In this document: positions 1 through 6,932 of the stretch, in pieces
Layout of the letters: each line of letters starts with the position of its first letter
Numbering within the stretch: position 1 is the first letter of the stretch
The notes under the pieces: model-generated
The model's database searches: none
Seen by the model: only the letters and a program-made list of their open reading frames with translations
Told to the model about the DNA's origin: nothing
Source of the DNA: Mesorhizobium sp. AR07
GTDB taxonomy: Bacteria; Pseudomonadota; Alphaproteobacteria; Rhizobiales; Rhizobiaceae
Assembly (NCBI RefSeq): GCF_024746815.1
Contig: NZ_CP080525.1
Location: 1,736,001-1,800,000 of the forward strand
DNA length: 64,000 nucleotides
Direction: 5' to 3'
Translations under genes and position numbers: made by a program

Positions 1-232
1 ATTCCTTCCAGGCCGAAACCAGATAGAGCCGTTGCTCGGTCTCGCCGTCGCGCCTGGCCTCGCGGCTGTGCATCTCGACGCAGAACGAGCAGCCATTGAT
101 CTGCGACGCCCTCAGCTTGATCAGGTGCAGCAGGCTTTCCTCGAGTCCGCATTCGTCGACCGCCTTGTTGAGCGCCGACACCGCCTTCATGATCTCCGGC
201 GCCTTGGCGAAAAATTGCAGCCTCTGTTTCAT
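1..232 (-). CDS. AhpD-like carboxymuconolactone decarboxylase family protein (3' part outside window)
   Basis: The frame starts with ATG at 232 and runs off the window start, so only the N-terminal 77 residues are seen. The protein has the AhpD/CMD core: a helical segment ending in ASQINGCSFCVEMHSREARR, with the CxxC pair and following His typical of alkylhydroperoxidase-like proteins. Family members are small cytosolic disulfide-active enzymes that reduce AhpC or detoxify peroxides. It lies 12 bp downstream of an Rrf2 regulator gene on the same strand, so the two are probably one transcript controlled by the operator at 784-814. The exact substrate is not predictable. Confidence 0.85.
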   Translation of the reverse strand, partial: MKQRLQFFAKAPEIMKAVSALNKAVDECGLEESLLHLIKLRASQINGCSFCVEMHSREARRDGETEQRLYLVSAWKE

Positions 233-244
233 CTTGATGTCCCT

Positions 245-763
245 TTACGCTTGCTTGGTTGAACTGGATTTCTGCTGCCGCTGATGGCGCGCCACGAAGG
301 CACAGCCTGCGGCCACCGAACGCGGATCGGCATCGGTCATGTATTCCGCCACGATGTCGGACAGCTTTGCCTCGGCGAGTGCGGCGCGGTAGGCTTTCTC
401 GGCCTTCAGCATCGCGGCATTGATGCCGCAGGGTTTGACATAGGCCGAGGCGTCGAGCCTGGCCGGACCGTTGCGGCGGATCTCGCCACAACGAAAGGCC
501 GGTTCGCGCCCTTCGACGGCGAGCACGATATCGAGCAGCGTTATGCGCTCGGCCGGCCGCGCCAGCCGGTAGCCACCGGCCGGTCCCGAGACCGATTCCA
601 GGATGCGCGCCGCGCTCAGCATGTTGAGATGCTTCAGGAGATAGCTCGGCGACAGGCCAAAGGCCTCCGCCATGGCGGAGGCCGGCATGGTCGCCTCGCC
701 CTCGACGCCGGCCAGCATGGCGGCGCAGTGAATGGCTGCTTCAACGCCCTCGCCCAGCTTCAT
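245..763 (-). CDS. Rrf2 family transcriptional regulator
   Basis: A 172-residue protein with an N-terminal winged helix (about residues 1-80) of Rrf2 type, including LSPSYLLKHLNMLSAARILES and the wing GPAGGYRLARP. Rrf2 proteins are dimeric repressors or activators that often sense iron-sulfur clusters, NO or redox state. This one has only two or three scattered cysteines in the C-terminal half (near FRCGEI, KPCGIN and AAGCAF), not the tight cluster of IscR. The ATG at 763 has a good Shine-Dalgarno (AGGAGG, 8 nt spacing). It heads a two-gene unit with the AhpD-like gene, and palindromes at 784-814 just upstream suggest autoregulation. Its control of the AhpD-like gene is inferred. Confidence 0.9.
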   Translation of the reverse strand: MKLGEGVEAAIHCAAMLAGVEGEATMPASAMAEAFGLSPSYLLKHLNMLSAARILESVSGPAGGYRLARPAERITLLDIVLAVEGREPAFRCGEIRRNGPARLDASAYVKPCGINAAMLKAEKAYRAALAEAKLSDIVAEYMTDADPRSVAAGCAFVARHQRQQKSSSTKQA

Positions 764-783
764 TGTGTCAGCCTCCTATTCAT

Positions 784-814
784 GGATAGTTTTTATCGTG
801 GATAATTCTTATCC
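784..814 (-). promoter_or_regulatory. Tandem palindromic operator upstream of the Rrf2 gene
   Basis: GGATAATTCTTATCC at 800-814 is a perfect 6+6 bp palindrome with a 3-bp centre. An imperfect second copy, GGATAGTTTTTATCG, lies at 784-798. The two 15-bp boxes are 16 bp apart and start 21 bp upstream of the regulator's ATG. Autoregulation by the Rrf2 protein is inferred from position and symmetry. Confidence 0.6.
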
Positions 815-905
815 GCAATAGGAAACTGGACAATCTCCCCCTCTCGCGGACGATATAGCGTTGAGGGGTTGCGGTTGCAGGAAGTTCCTCGCCCCCGCGG
901 GAGCG

Positions 906-1073
906 GGGGAGAGGTGGCCCGGCGAAGCCGGGACGGAGAGGGGGACGACCTTCGCGACGTCAGAAGCGCAGAGGAAAAGGCACGAGCAAATAAAAGGCCA
1001 TCCGGACTTTGGGCAGTGCCCAGTCGTCCCGAAAGCCCCTCTCCGTCCCGGCTTCGCCGGGCCACCTCTCCCC
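906..1073. repeat. Dispersed repeat element with perfect 38-bp inverted ends
   Basis: Positions 906-943 and 1036-1073 are exact reverse complements over 38 bp, each containing an inner palindrome around cggcGAAgccg. They are separated by 92 bp with no convincing gene. The element sits between the Rrf2 promoter and the 3' end of preA (764-1100 holds no other feature). It resembles the palindromic repeats found between genes in many rhizobial genomes. Copies elsewhere in the genome cannot be checked here. Confidence 0.8.
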
Positions 1074-1100
1074 ACTTCGTGGGGAGAGGAAAACCCAAAA

Positions 1101-2414
1101 CTACTCCGCCGCCACCTTGGCCATCGGGTTGTTCGGGTGCGTCGTCCAGTTGGCATAGACCGGCGACACCGGCTTGCCGGTGCGCTGGTCCATGACGCCT
1201 GCCGCCAGCGGTTCCATGGTGATGCAGTTCTCGACCGGGCAGACATTGACGCACAGATTGCAGCCGACGCACTCGGCTTCGATCACCTCGAAGTGCCTGA
1301 CGCCATCGACCATGCTGGTGATCGCCTGGTGCGAGGTGTCCTCGCAGGCGATGTGGCAGCGGCCGCATTTGATGCAGGCGTCCTGGTCGATACGCGCCTT
1401 GGCGATGTAGTTGAGGTTGAGATACTGCCAGTCGGTGACGTTGGGCGTGGCGCGGCCGACGATGTCGTCGAGCGAGGCATGGCCCTTCTCGTCCATCCAG
1501 TTCTCGAGGCCGGCGATCATCTCCTGCACGATCTTGAAGCCGTAGGTCATCGCCGCCGTGCACACCTGCACATTGCCGGCGCCGAGCGCCATGAATTCGG
1601 CCGCGTCGCGCCAGGTGGTGATGCCGCCGATACCGGAGATCGGCAGGCCATGGGTTTCGGGATCACGCGCGATCTCGGCCACCATGTTCATGGCAATCGG
1701 CTTCACCGCCGGACCGCAATAGCCGCCATGCGACCCCTTGCCGTCGATGGTCGGCTGCGGCGCGAAACTGTCGAGGTCGACGCCGGTGATCGAATTGATG
1801 GTGTTGATCAGCGACACCGCGTCGGTGCCGCCGGCATGCGCCGCCCTCGCCGGCTTGCGCACATCGGTGATGTTGGGCGTCAGCTTGGTGATGACAGGCA
1901 TGCGGGTATTCTGCTTGCACCAGCGCACCACCATTTCGATATATTCCGGCACCTGGCCGACTGCGGCACCCATGCCGCGTTCCGACATGCCGTGCGGGCA
2001 GCCGAAATTGAGCTCGATGCCATCGGCCTCCGTCTCCTCGACAACCGGCAGGATCGCCTTCCAGGCCTCCTCGACGCACGGCACCATCAGCGAGACGACG
2101 ATGGCGCGGTCGGGCCAGTCCTTCTTGACCTGCTTGATCTCGCGCAGATTGACCTGCAGGTCGCGGTCGGTGATCAGCTCGATGTTGTTGAGCCCGAGCA
2201 GGCGGCGGTCGGCGCCCCAGATGGCGCCATAGCGCGGGCCGTTGACGTTGACCACCGGCGGGCCTTCCTCGCCCAGCGTCTTCCACACCACGCCGCCCCA
2301 GCCGGCCTTGAAGGCACGGATGACGTTGTAGGCCTTGTCGGTCGGCGGCGCCGAAGCCAGCCAGAACGGATTGGGCGATTTGATGCCGACGAAATTGTTG
2401 CGGATGTCTGCCAT
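1101..2414 (-). CDS. preA: NAD-dependent dihydropyrimidine dehydrogenase, subunit PreA
   Basis: A 437-residue protein with an FMN-binding dihydroorotate-dehydrogenase-type barrel (residues about 1-310) and a C-terminal 2x[4Fe-4S] ferredoxin domain. The active-site segment NFGCPHGMSERGMG (residues 137-149, Cys139) matches the catalytic cysteine loop of dihydropyrimidine dehydrogenases. The ferredoxin clusters are CIKCGRCHIAC (about residue 345) and CVGCNLCVNVCP (about 381). Known role: with PreT it reduces uracil and thymine to 5,6-dihydro derivatives with NADH, in the cytosol. It is the last gene of the preT-methyltransferase-preA unit, 12 bp after the methyltransferase. No hydantoinase or ureidopropionase is in view. 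Confidence 0.93.
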   Translation of the reverse strand: MADIRNNFVGIKSPNPFWLASAPPTDKAYNVIRAFKAGWGGVVWKTLGEEGPPVVNVNGPRYGAIWGADRRLLGLNNIELITDRDLQVNLREIKQVKKDWPDRAIVVSLMVPCVEEAWKAILPVVEETEADGIELNFGCPHGMSERGMGAAVGQVPEYIEMVVRWCKQNTRMPVITKLTPNITDVRKPARAAHAGGTDAVSLINTINSITGVDLDSFAPQPTIDGKGSHGGYCGPAVKPIAMNMVAEIARDPETHGLPISGIGGITTWRDAAEFMALGAGNVQVCTAAMTYGFKIVQEMIAGLENWMDEKGHASLDDIVGRATPNVTDWQYLNLNYIAKARIDQDACIKCGRCHIACEDTSHQAITSMVDGVRHFEVIEAECVGCNLCVNVCPVENCITMEPLAAGVMDQRTGKPVSPVYANWTTHPNNPMAKVAAE

Positions 2415-2426
2415 GACAGGTCCCTT

Positions 2427-3269
2427 TCAGCCGAGACGAAGGAGCAGTTCGACGGGTGCAAGAATGCCGCCTTCAAGCGCGGCGGTAAGATTGGCGATCT
2501 TGGTGCGGGCGTCCTCGCCCATGATGAGGCCGACGCCGGGCGGCGGTTTTTTGCCTTCGGCTTGCGCAGCCGCCATCCGGGCACGCATCGTCGCGAAGAA
2601 TTCAATGGCAAAGGCGCCGCGCGGCCGCTCAGCGGTCACCGAGAACCCCGCGGCGGTTGCCGCCGAGCGATAATCGTGAGGCGTCGCGACGAAGGACATG
2701 GTTTGGTTCGACGCCCATGGCAGCGGATGGGTCAGCGCGCCGTCCTTCAGCCTCATGACATCGTAAACGGCGAAAACGCCGCCCGGCCGCAGCACGCGGG
2801 CGGCCTCGCTCATCAGCTTCGGCTTGTCGGGAAGGTTCATGCCGACATGCAGGATGACAGCCGCATCGAAGCTTGCATCCGCAAATGGCATATCCAGAGC
2901 GCTGCCTTGCACGAAGTGTGTCTTGCCAGCCATCCCGGTTCGCTTCGACAGGCTGGTCGCGATATCGACATAGCTTGGCGTCAGATCGATGCCGGTAACA
3001 TCGGCGCCAACGCTGTTTGCAACAAAGCGAGCCGGGCCACCGACACCAGACCCAATATCGAGAAGCTTGGCCGCCGGCTTCAGACCCATCTGCTCGATGA
3101 GTTCCCTGGTGGCGGCCACGCCGCCAATGTGGAATTCGTCGACCGCTTCGAGATCGCCGGCGCGCAGATGGGCAACGTCCACGCCCGTATCGGCGAGCGC
3201 GGCAATGATCCGCTCCTCCAGACCCGATATGTCGTAGTGACGGGCGATGCCCGGTTCCACCGTGGCCAT
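2427..3269 (-). CDS. SAM-dependent class I methyltransferase inside the pre operon
   Basis: A 280-residue methyltransferase with the SAM-binding motif LLDIGSGVGGPARF (about residues 70-83), an acidic loop (GIDLT), and the post-motif LRPGGVFAVYDVMR. It resembles UbiE/COQ5-type or sterol/sarcosine methyltransferases, but the substrate cannot be named. Frame and homology point to ATG 3269 (MATVEPGIARHYD): upstream in-frame codons would run into preT, whose TAG ends at 3274. The 4-bp gap means translational coupling with preT. An unrelated methyltransferase between the two subunits of one enzyme is unusual (see findings). Confidence 0.88.
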   Translation of the reverse strand: MATVEPGIARHYDISGLEERIIAALADTGVDVAHLRAGDLEAVDEFHIGGVAATRELIEQMGLKPAAKLLDIGSGVGGPARFVANSVGADVTGIDLTPSYVDIATSLSKRTGMAGKTHFVQGSALDMPFADASFDAAVILHVGMNLPDKPKLMSEAARVLRPGGVFAVYDVMRLKDGALTHPLPWASNQTMSFVATPHDYRSAATAAGFSVTAERPRGAFAIEFFATMRARMAAAQAEGKKPPPGVGLIMGEDARTKIANLTAALEGGILAPVELLLRLG

Positions 3270-3273
3270 GATC

Positions 3274-4629
3274 CTATCCCTGAGCGAGGCTCCTGTGGAT
3301 GCTCTCCGCCGCGTCGCGGCCTTGCGCGACGGCCGAGACGGTGAGGTCGTCGCCGCCAAAGATGCAGTCACCGCCAGCCCAGACCTTGGCGAGCGAGGTG
3401 CGGCCTTCCGCATCGACCTTGATGCGGCCGGCTTCGAGGTCGATCGCGGCACCGCTGCCATTGAGCGCTGTCGGCACAAAGCTCTGGCCGATCGCCTTGA
3501 ACACCTGGTCGGCGACGAGCGTCAGCGTCTCGCCGGTGCCGGCAAGCCTGTCGCCATTCATGGCGGTGTATTCGAGTTCGATCGCCGACACCTTGCCGGC
3601 CTCAGCGACCACCCGCTTCGGCTGCAGCCAGTGGCGGATGCTGACGCCGTTGGCGGCGGCCAGATCCTGCTCGAACCCGGAAGCGTTCATGTGCTCCTGG
3701 CCGCGCCGGTAGCAGATCGTCACCTCCTCGGCGCCAAGCAGTTTCGACTGCACCGCCGCATCGATCGCCGTCATGCCGCCGCCGATGACAACGACGCGAC
3801 GGCCGACCGGCAACCCCGAGAGATCGCTGGCCTGGCGCAATTCGGCAATGAACTCCACTGCATTGGTGACGCCGTCGGCGTCCTCGCCATCGGCGCGCAG
3901 TGCATTGACGCCGCCAAGCCCCATGCCGAGAAACACCGCATCGTAATTTCGGATCAGGTCGGACAGCTGATAGTCGCGGCCGAGCGCCTTGCCGTTCTGG
4001 ATGTCGATGCCGCCGATGGCGGTGACGTAGTCGACTTCGGCCTGGGCGAAATTGTCGACGCTCTTGTAAGCGGCGATGCCATATTCATTGAGGCCACCCG
4101 CCTTCGGGCGCGCTTCCAGGATGGTCACGTCATGGCCATGCCGGGCAAGCCGGTGCGCGGCGGCAAGGCCTGCCGGCCCGGCCCCAACCACTGCAACCGT
4201 CTTGCCGGTGGCGGTGGCGCGTTGGTAAAATTGCTTGTTCTCGCCCATCGCGACATCGGTGGCATAGCGCTGCAGGCGGCCGATCTGCACCGGCTTGCCT
4301 TCCGCCACTTCGCGCACGCAGACCTCCTCGCACAGCGTCTCGGTCGGGCAGACGCGGGCACACATGCCGCCCAGAATGTTCTGGTCGAAGATCGTCTTGG
4401 CCGAACCGATCGGATTGCCGGTCGAGATCTGTCGGATGAACAGGGGAATGTCGATCGAGGTCGGGCATGCATTCATGCACGGCGCGTCGTAGCAGAAATA
4501 GCAGCGGTCGGATTCGACCAGCGCCTCGTGATGATCGAGCGGCGGATGCAGGTCGGAAAAATTGTCTGCATACTGGTCGGCCGCAAGCCGGCCGCCGGCA
4601 ATACCCTCTTTGAACTGGCCTTCTGGCAT
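3274..4629 (-). CDS. preT: NAD(P)-dependent oxidoreductase, dihydropyrimidine dehydrogenase subunit PreT
   Basis: A 451-residue flavoprotein of the glutamate-synthase small-subunit type. The N-terminal Fe-S region has the cysteine runs CYFCYDAPCMNACP (about residue 43) and CARVCPTETLCEEVC. The FAD fold follows with GAGPAG, then an NAD(P) fold with VVVIGGGMTAIDAA, and a C-terminal second FAD motif with WAGGDC. It passes electrons from NADH to PreA. ATG at 4629 opens the operon; the long leader 4630-4937 is shared with the divergent VOC gene. Length and motifs fit PreT closely. Confidence 0.92.
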   Translation of the reverse strand: MPEGQFKEGIAGGRLAADQYADNFSDLHPPLDHHEALVESDRCYFCYDAPCMNACPTSIDIPLFIRQISTGNPIGSAKTIFDQNILGGMCARVCPTETLCEEVCVREVAEGKPVQIGRLQRYATDVAMGENKQFYQRATATGKTVAVVGAGPAGLAAAHRLARHGHDVTILEARPKAGGLNEYGIAAYKSVDNFAQAEVDYVTAIGGIDIQNGKALGRDYQLSDLIRNYDAVFLGMGLGGVNALRADGEDADGVTNAVEFIAELRQASDLSGLPVGRRVVVIGGGMTAIDAAVQSKLLGAEEVTICYRRGQEHMNASGFEQDLAAANGVSIRHWLQPKRVVAEAGKVSAIELEYTAMNGDRLAGTGETLTLVADQVFKAIGQSFVPTALNGSGAAIDLEAGRIKVDAEGRTSLAKVWAGGDCIFGGDDLTVSAVAQGRDAAESIHRSLAQG

Positions 4630-4937
4630 CGTCAGTTCCCCATGTTTTCGTTTTGCGAAAGGCTAGCACGTTTTATTTTTTTATCAATTGGTCAATTTTC
4701 GGCGGAAGACACTGAAAAGGCTCGATAAAAACATGATTTTTTTAGTCATGTTATGACAGCTGCGGTTGCGTTTGCAGCGCGAATGAATGGCTGGGCTCGC
4801 CTGCACGGGCATCGATAGCCCTGACCTCGTCCATGGATCGACATTGTTGTTTGGGCGTTGTCGGATTTTCGTCGTGAAGATCGTCCTAGGATGGATCGTC
4901 CGAACGATCGATGCATGAACCGGTGAGGAGACCGACA
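4630..4937. promoter_or_regulatory. Divergent intergenic region preT / VOC gene
   Basis: 308 bp without a gene, containing the divergent promoters. The part next to preT is strongly AT-rich (4670-4760). It holds a direct repeat of TCAATT (4684 and 4692) and an inverted repeat AACATGA / TCATGTT (4731-4737 and 4746-4752) around a T-run. Closer to the VOC gene, GATCGT-CCGA-ACGATC (4894-4909) is a short palindrome. Any of these could be operators; none is assigned to a named regulator. Confidence 0.4.
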
Positions 4938-5714
4938 ATGCCAAAATCCCCGATGCCCTTCTTCTGGTACGAATTGATGACCACCGATCTCGACGCCGCC
5001 GAGACGTTCTACACCAAAGTGGTCGGCTGGACGGCGCAGCCTTTCGACAAGGCCCCCGGCATGCCGCGCTATATCGTCATGAATGTCGGCGAGCGTGGCG
5101 TCGGCGGCCTGATGACGATGCCTGAGGATGCCGCCAAGATGGGCATGCCGCCCGCCTGGCTCGGCTATATCCATACCAAAGACGTCGATGCCGCCACGGC
5201 ATCGCTGGAGAAGGCCGGCGGTGCCGTACACCGCCAGCCCGACGACATTCCGGGCGTCGGCCGCTTTGCCGTCGTCGCCGATCCGCAGGGCGCGACCTTC
5301 ATGTTCCTGCAGCCGAACGGCCCGGACCAGCCCATCGTGCCGGCCAGCACACCAGGCCATATCGGCTGGCACGAGCTTTACACATCGGATTGGAAGGCCG
5401 CGTTCGATTTCTATTCCGACCAGTTCGGCTGGGCCAATGCCGGCGATTTCGACATGGGCCCGATGGGCATCTACCAGACCTTTACCGCCGGTCCCGAATC
5501 CGGTGGCGGCATCATGAACAAGCCGCAACAGATCCCGGTGCCGGTCTGGCAGTTCTACTTCAATGTCGCGGCCATCGACGCGGCGGCAAAGCGGGTGACC
5601 GACAATGGCGGCAAGATCTTGATGGGGCCGATGGACGTCCCCGGCGGCAGCTGGATCGTGCAATGCCAGGACCCGCAAGGCGCGCATTTCGCTCTGATGG
5701 CCCCGGTACGGTAA
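4938..5714 (+). CDS. VOC family protein (tandem glyoxalase/bleomycin-resistance fold)
   Basis: A 258-residue protein with two VOC modules (about 5-120 and 130-255), each with the beta-alpha-beta-beta-beta pattern and the recurring signature F.W.EL.T.D...A..FY...GW. Such tandem proteins are soluble metal-binding enzymes or binding proteins. The similarity to the CFP-30-like hydrolase-type subfamily is from memory and no reaction is assigned. ATG 4938 (MPKSPMPFFWYE) is preferred over an in-frame ATG at 4911 because GAGGAG at 4925-4930 gives a 7-nt spacing. It is followed by the hairpin at 5760-5794. Confidence 0.85.
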   Translation: MPKSPMPFFWYELMTTDLDAAETFYTKVVGWTAQPFDKAPGMPRYIVMNVGERGVGGLMTMPEDAAKMGMPPAWLGYIHTKDVDAATASLEKAGGAVHRQPDDIPGVGRFAVVADPQGATFMFLQPNGPDQPIVPASTPGHIGWHELYTSDWKAAFDFYSDQFGWANAGDFDMGPMGIYQTFTAGPESGGGIMNKPQQIPVPVWQFYFNVAAIDAAAKRVTDNGGKILMGPMDVPGGSWIVQCQDPQGAHFALMAPVR

Positions 5715-5759
5715 GAGCTCACCGGAAGCTCGCAACGTTGTGAAGGCTGGCGATCCTTT

Positions 5760-5794
5760 GCGCCTCACTCTGTCCGCCAGACAGAGTGAGGCGC
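5760..5794. terminator. Perfect 15-bp hairpin between convergent genes
   Basis: Two exact 15-bp arms (5760-5774 and 5780-5794, GCGCCTCACTCTGTC and its complement) with a 5-nt loop lie 45 bp after the VOC gene and 28 bp before the end of the opposite exported-protein gene. There is no T-tract. It probably serves as a bidirectional stop or mRNA-stabilising stem. Confidence 0.65.
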
Positions 5795-5822
5795 TGTCCC
5801 GCCAACCCCGCGCCTTTGACGA

Positions 5823-6311
5823 TTATTCCGGCGTCAGCACCGCGACCTTAAGGTCAGCCTTTTTCGCGCCGCTGAACTGGACGGTGGCCGGGCCGGCTGC
5901 AAGCTTGAAACGCACACTCTTACGGATGCCGGGGCAGGTTTTCACGCCGCTATAGCCCACCGACTTCACGGCGTGGCCGTCCTGAATGACGTCGATCCAG
6001 GCCTCGCCCGACAGGCTTATCTGGATGGTTCCGTCGGGCGGCACCTGTAGGCTGGCGGTCGCACCAAACGTGCCTGGCGCCGGGGCATGTTCGGGCGGCA
6101 CCGCGAAACCGGCCTTCTCGACCGGCACCAGCGCCAGCTCCGCGGCCGCGCCGACCGCCAGCGTCGCCCCGGACGGCGTTGCCGGCGCGGCGGCAAACAG
6201 CGCCTGTTCCCGCGTTACCGGCCACTTGAAGGCCTCACAACCGGCGTCCTCGGCCATGGCGGCCGTCGTTGCCGCCAGCATGGCTGCAAAACCAAGAGCG
6301 AGTGTCTTCAT
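5823..6311 (-). CDS. Small exported protein of unknown function
   Basis: 162 residues starting at ATG 6311, which has GGAG 8 nt upstream; an upstream in-frame start at 6362 lacks such support and would bury the signal sequence. Residues 1-21 (MKTLALGFAAMLAATTAAMA) are a clear type I signal peptide, so the mature protein is periplasmic. The rest is rich in beta strands, with two cysteines (in DAGCEAF and KTCPGI) that could pair. No known domain is recognised. It stands alone between a VOC gene (convergent) and a DoxX gene (divergent). Confidence 0.75.
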   Translation of the reverse strand: MKTLALGFAAMLAATTAAMAEDAGCEAFKWPVTREQALFAAAPATPSGATLAVGAAAELALVPVEKAGFAVPPEHAPAPGTFGATASLQVPPDGTIQISLSGEAWIDVIQDGHAVKSVGYSGVKTCPGIRKSVRFKLAAGPATVQFSGAKKADLKVAVLTPE

Positions 6312-6520
6312 TGGCGAGGCTCCATAGGACTGAATGACGGATCGGGCGAGATGTGGCGCCAACTATAGCGCCTCGGACGGCGATGGCCAGATGCGAGCCG
6401 GCCGATCCCATCCGTCCGCCTCACAGCCCTCTCACCGACAATTGATGGCGGACCGGACTTTGTGAATGGCCCGGCTTTCGGCAATGATCTACGGCCGGGC
6501 GGGTAATAATGGAGTCATTT

Positions 6521-6913
6521 ATGAAGCTTTTCGACAGCCTCGCCAAATACCAGCCGCAGGCTCTGGGCGTGCTGCGCATCGTGACGGCGCTGCAGTTCAT
6601 CGAACACGGCAGCCAGAAGCTGTTCAACTTCCCCGTCAGCGCCCAACCCCATGCCCTTGGCGGGCTCTCGCTCGCCGCCGGAATTCTCGAATTCGCCGGT
6701 GGCATCCTGCTGGCGCTGGGCCTCCTCACCCGCCCGGTCGCGTTCCTTCTGGCCGGCGAAATGGCGATCGCCTATTTCATGGCGCACATGCCGCGCGACT
6801 TCTTCCCGGTCAACAACAGCGGCGATGCGGCGATCTCGTTCTGCTTCATCTTCCTCTATCTGGTGTTTGCCGGCGCCGGTGCCTTCGCGCTGGACAACCG
6901 CCGCGGCGCCTGA
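6521..6913 (+). CDS. DoxX family membrane protein
   Basis: A 130-residue inner-membrane protein with four hydrophobic helices and the DoxX pattern: R(I/V)..A..F..HG..KLF near residues 18-38, then LGLLTRP and FMAHMP...FPV.N.GD.A. DoxX proteins are membrane subunits linked to redox or thiosulfate metabolism, but most remain uncharacterised. ATG 6521 is chosen because GGAG (6511-6514) lies 6 nt upstream; an ATG at 6509 would overlap that site. It converges on the oxidoreductase gene, whose stop is 19 bp away. Confidence 0.88.
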   Translation: MKLFDSLAKYQPQALGVLRIVTALQFIEHGSQKLFNFPVSAQPHALGGLSLAAGILEFAGGILLALGLLTRPVAFLLAGEMAIAYFMAHMPRDFFPVNNSGDAAISFCFIFLYLVFAGAGAFALDNRRGA

Positions 6914-6932
6914 AGCCTTGAAAGGGATGCGT

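Noticed and set aside
861..3344. Long open frame of about 827 codons on the plus strand, antisense to preA and the methyltransferase
   Set aside because: It is a mirror frame of strongly GC-biased genes, starts inside the repeat element and has no recognisable domain. Codon pattern and motifs support the minus-strand genes.
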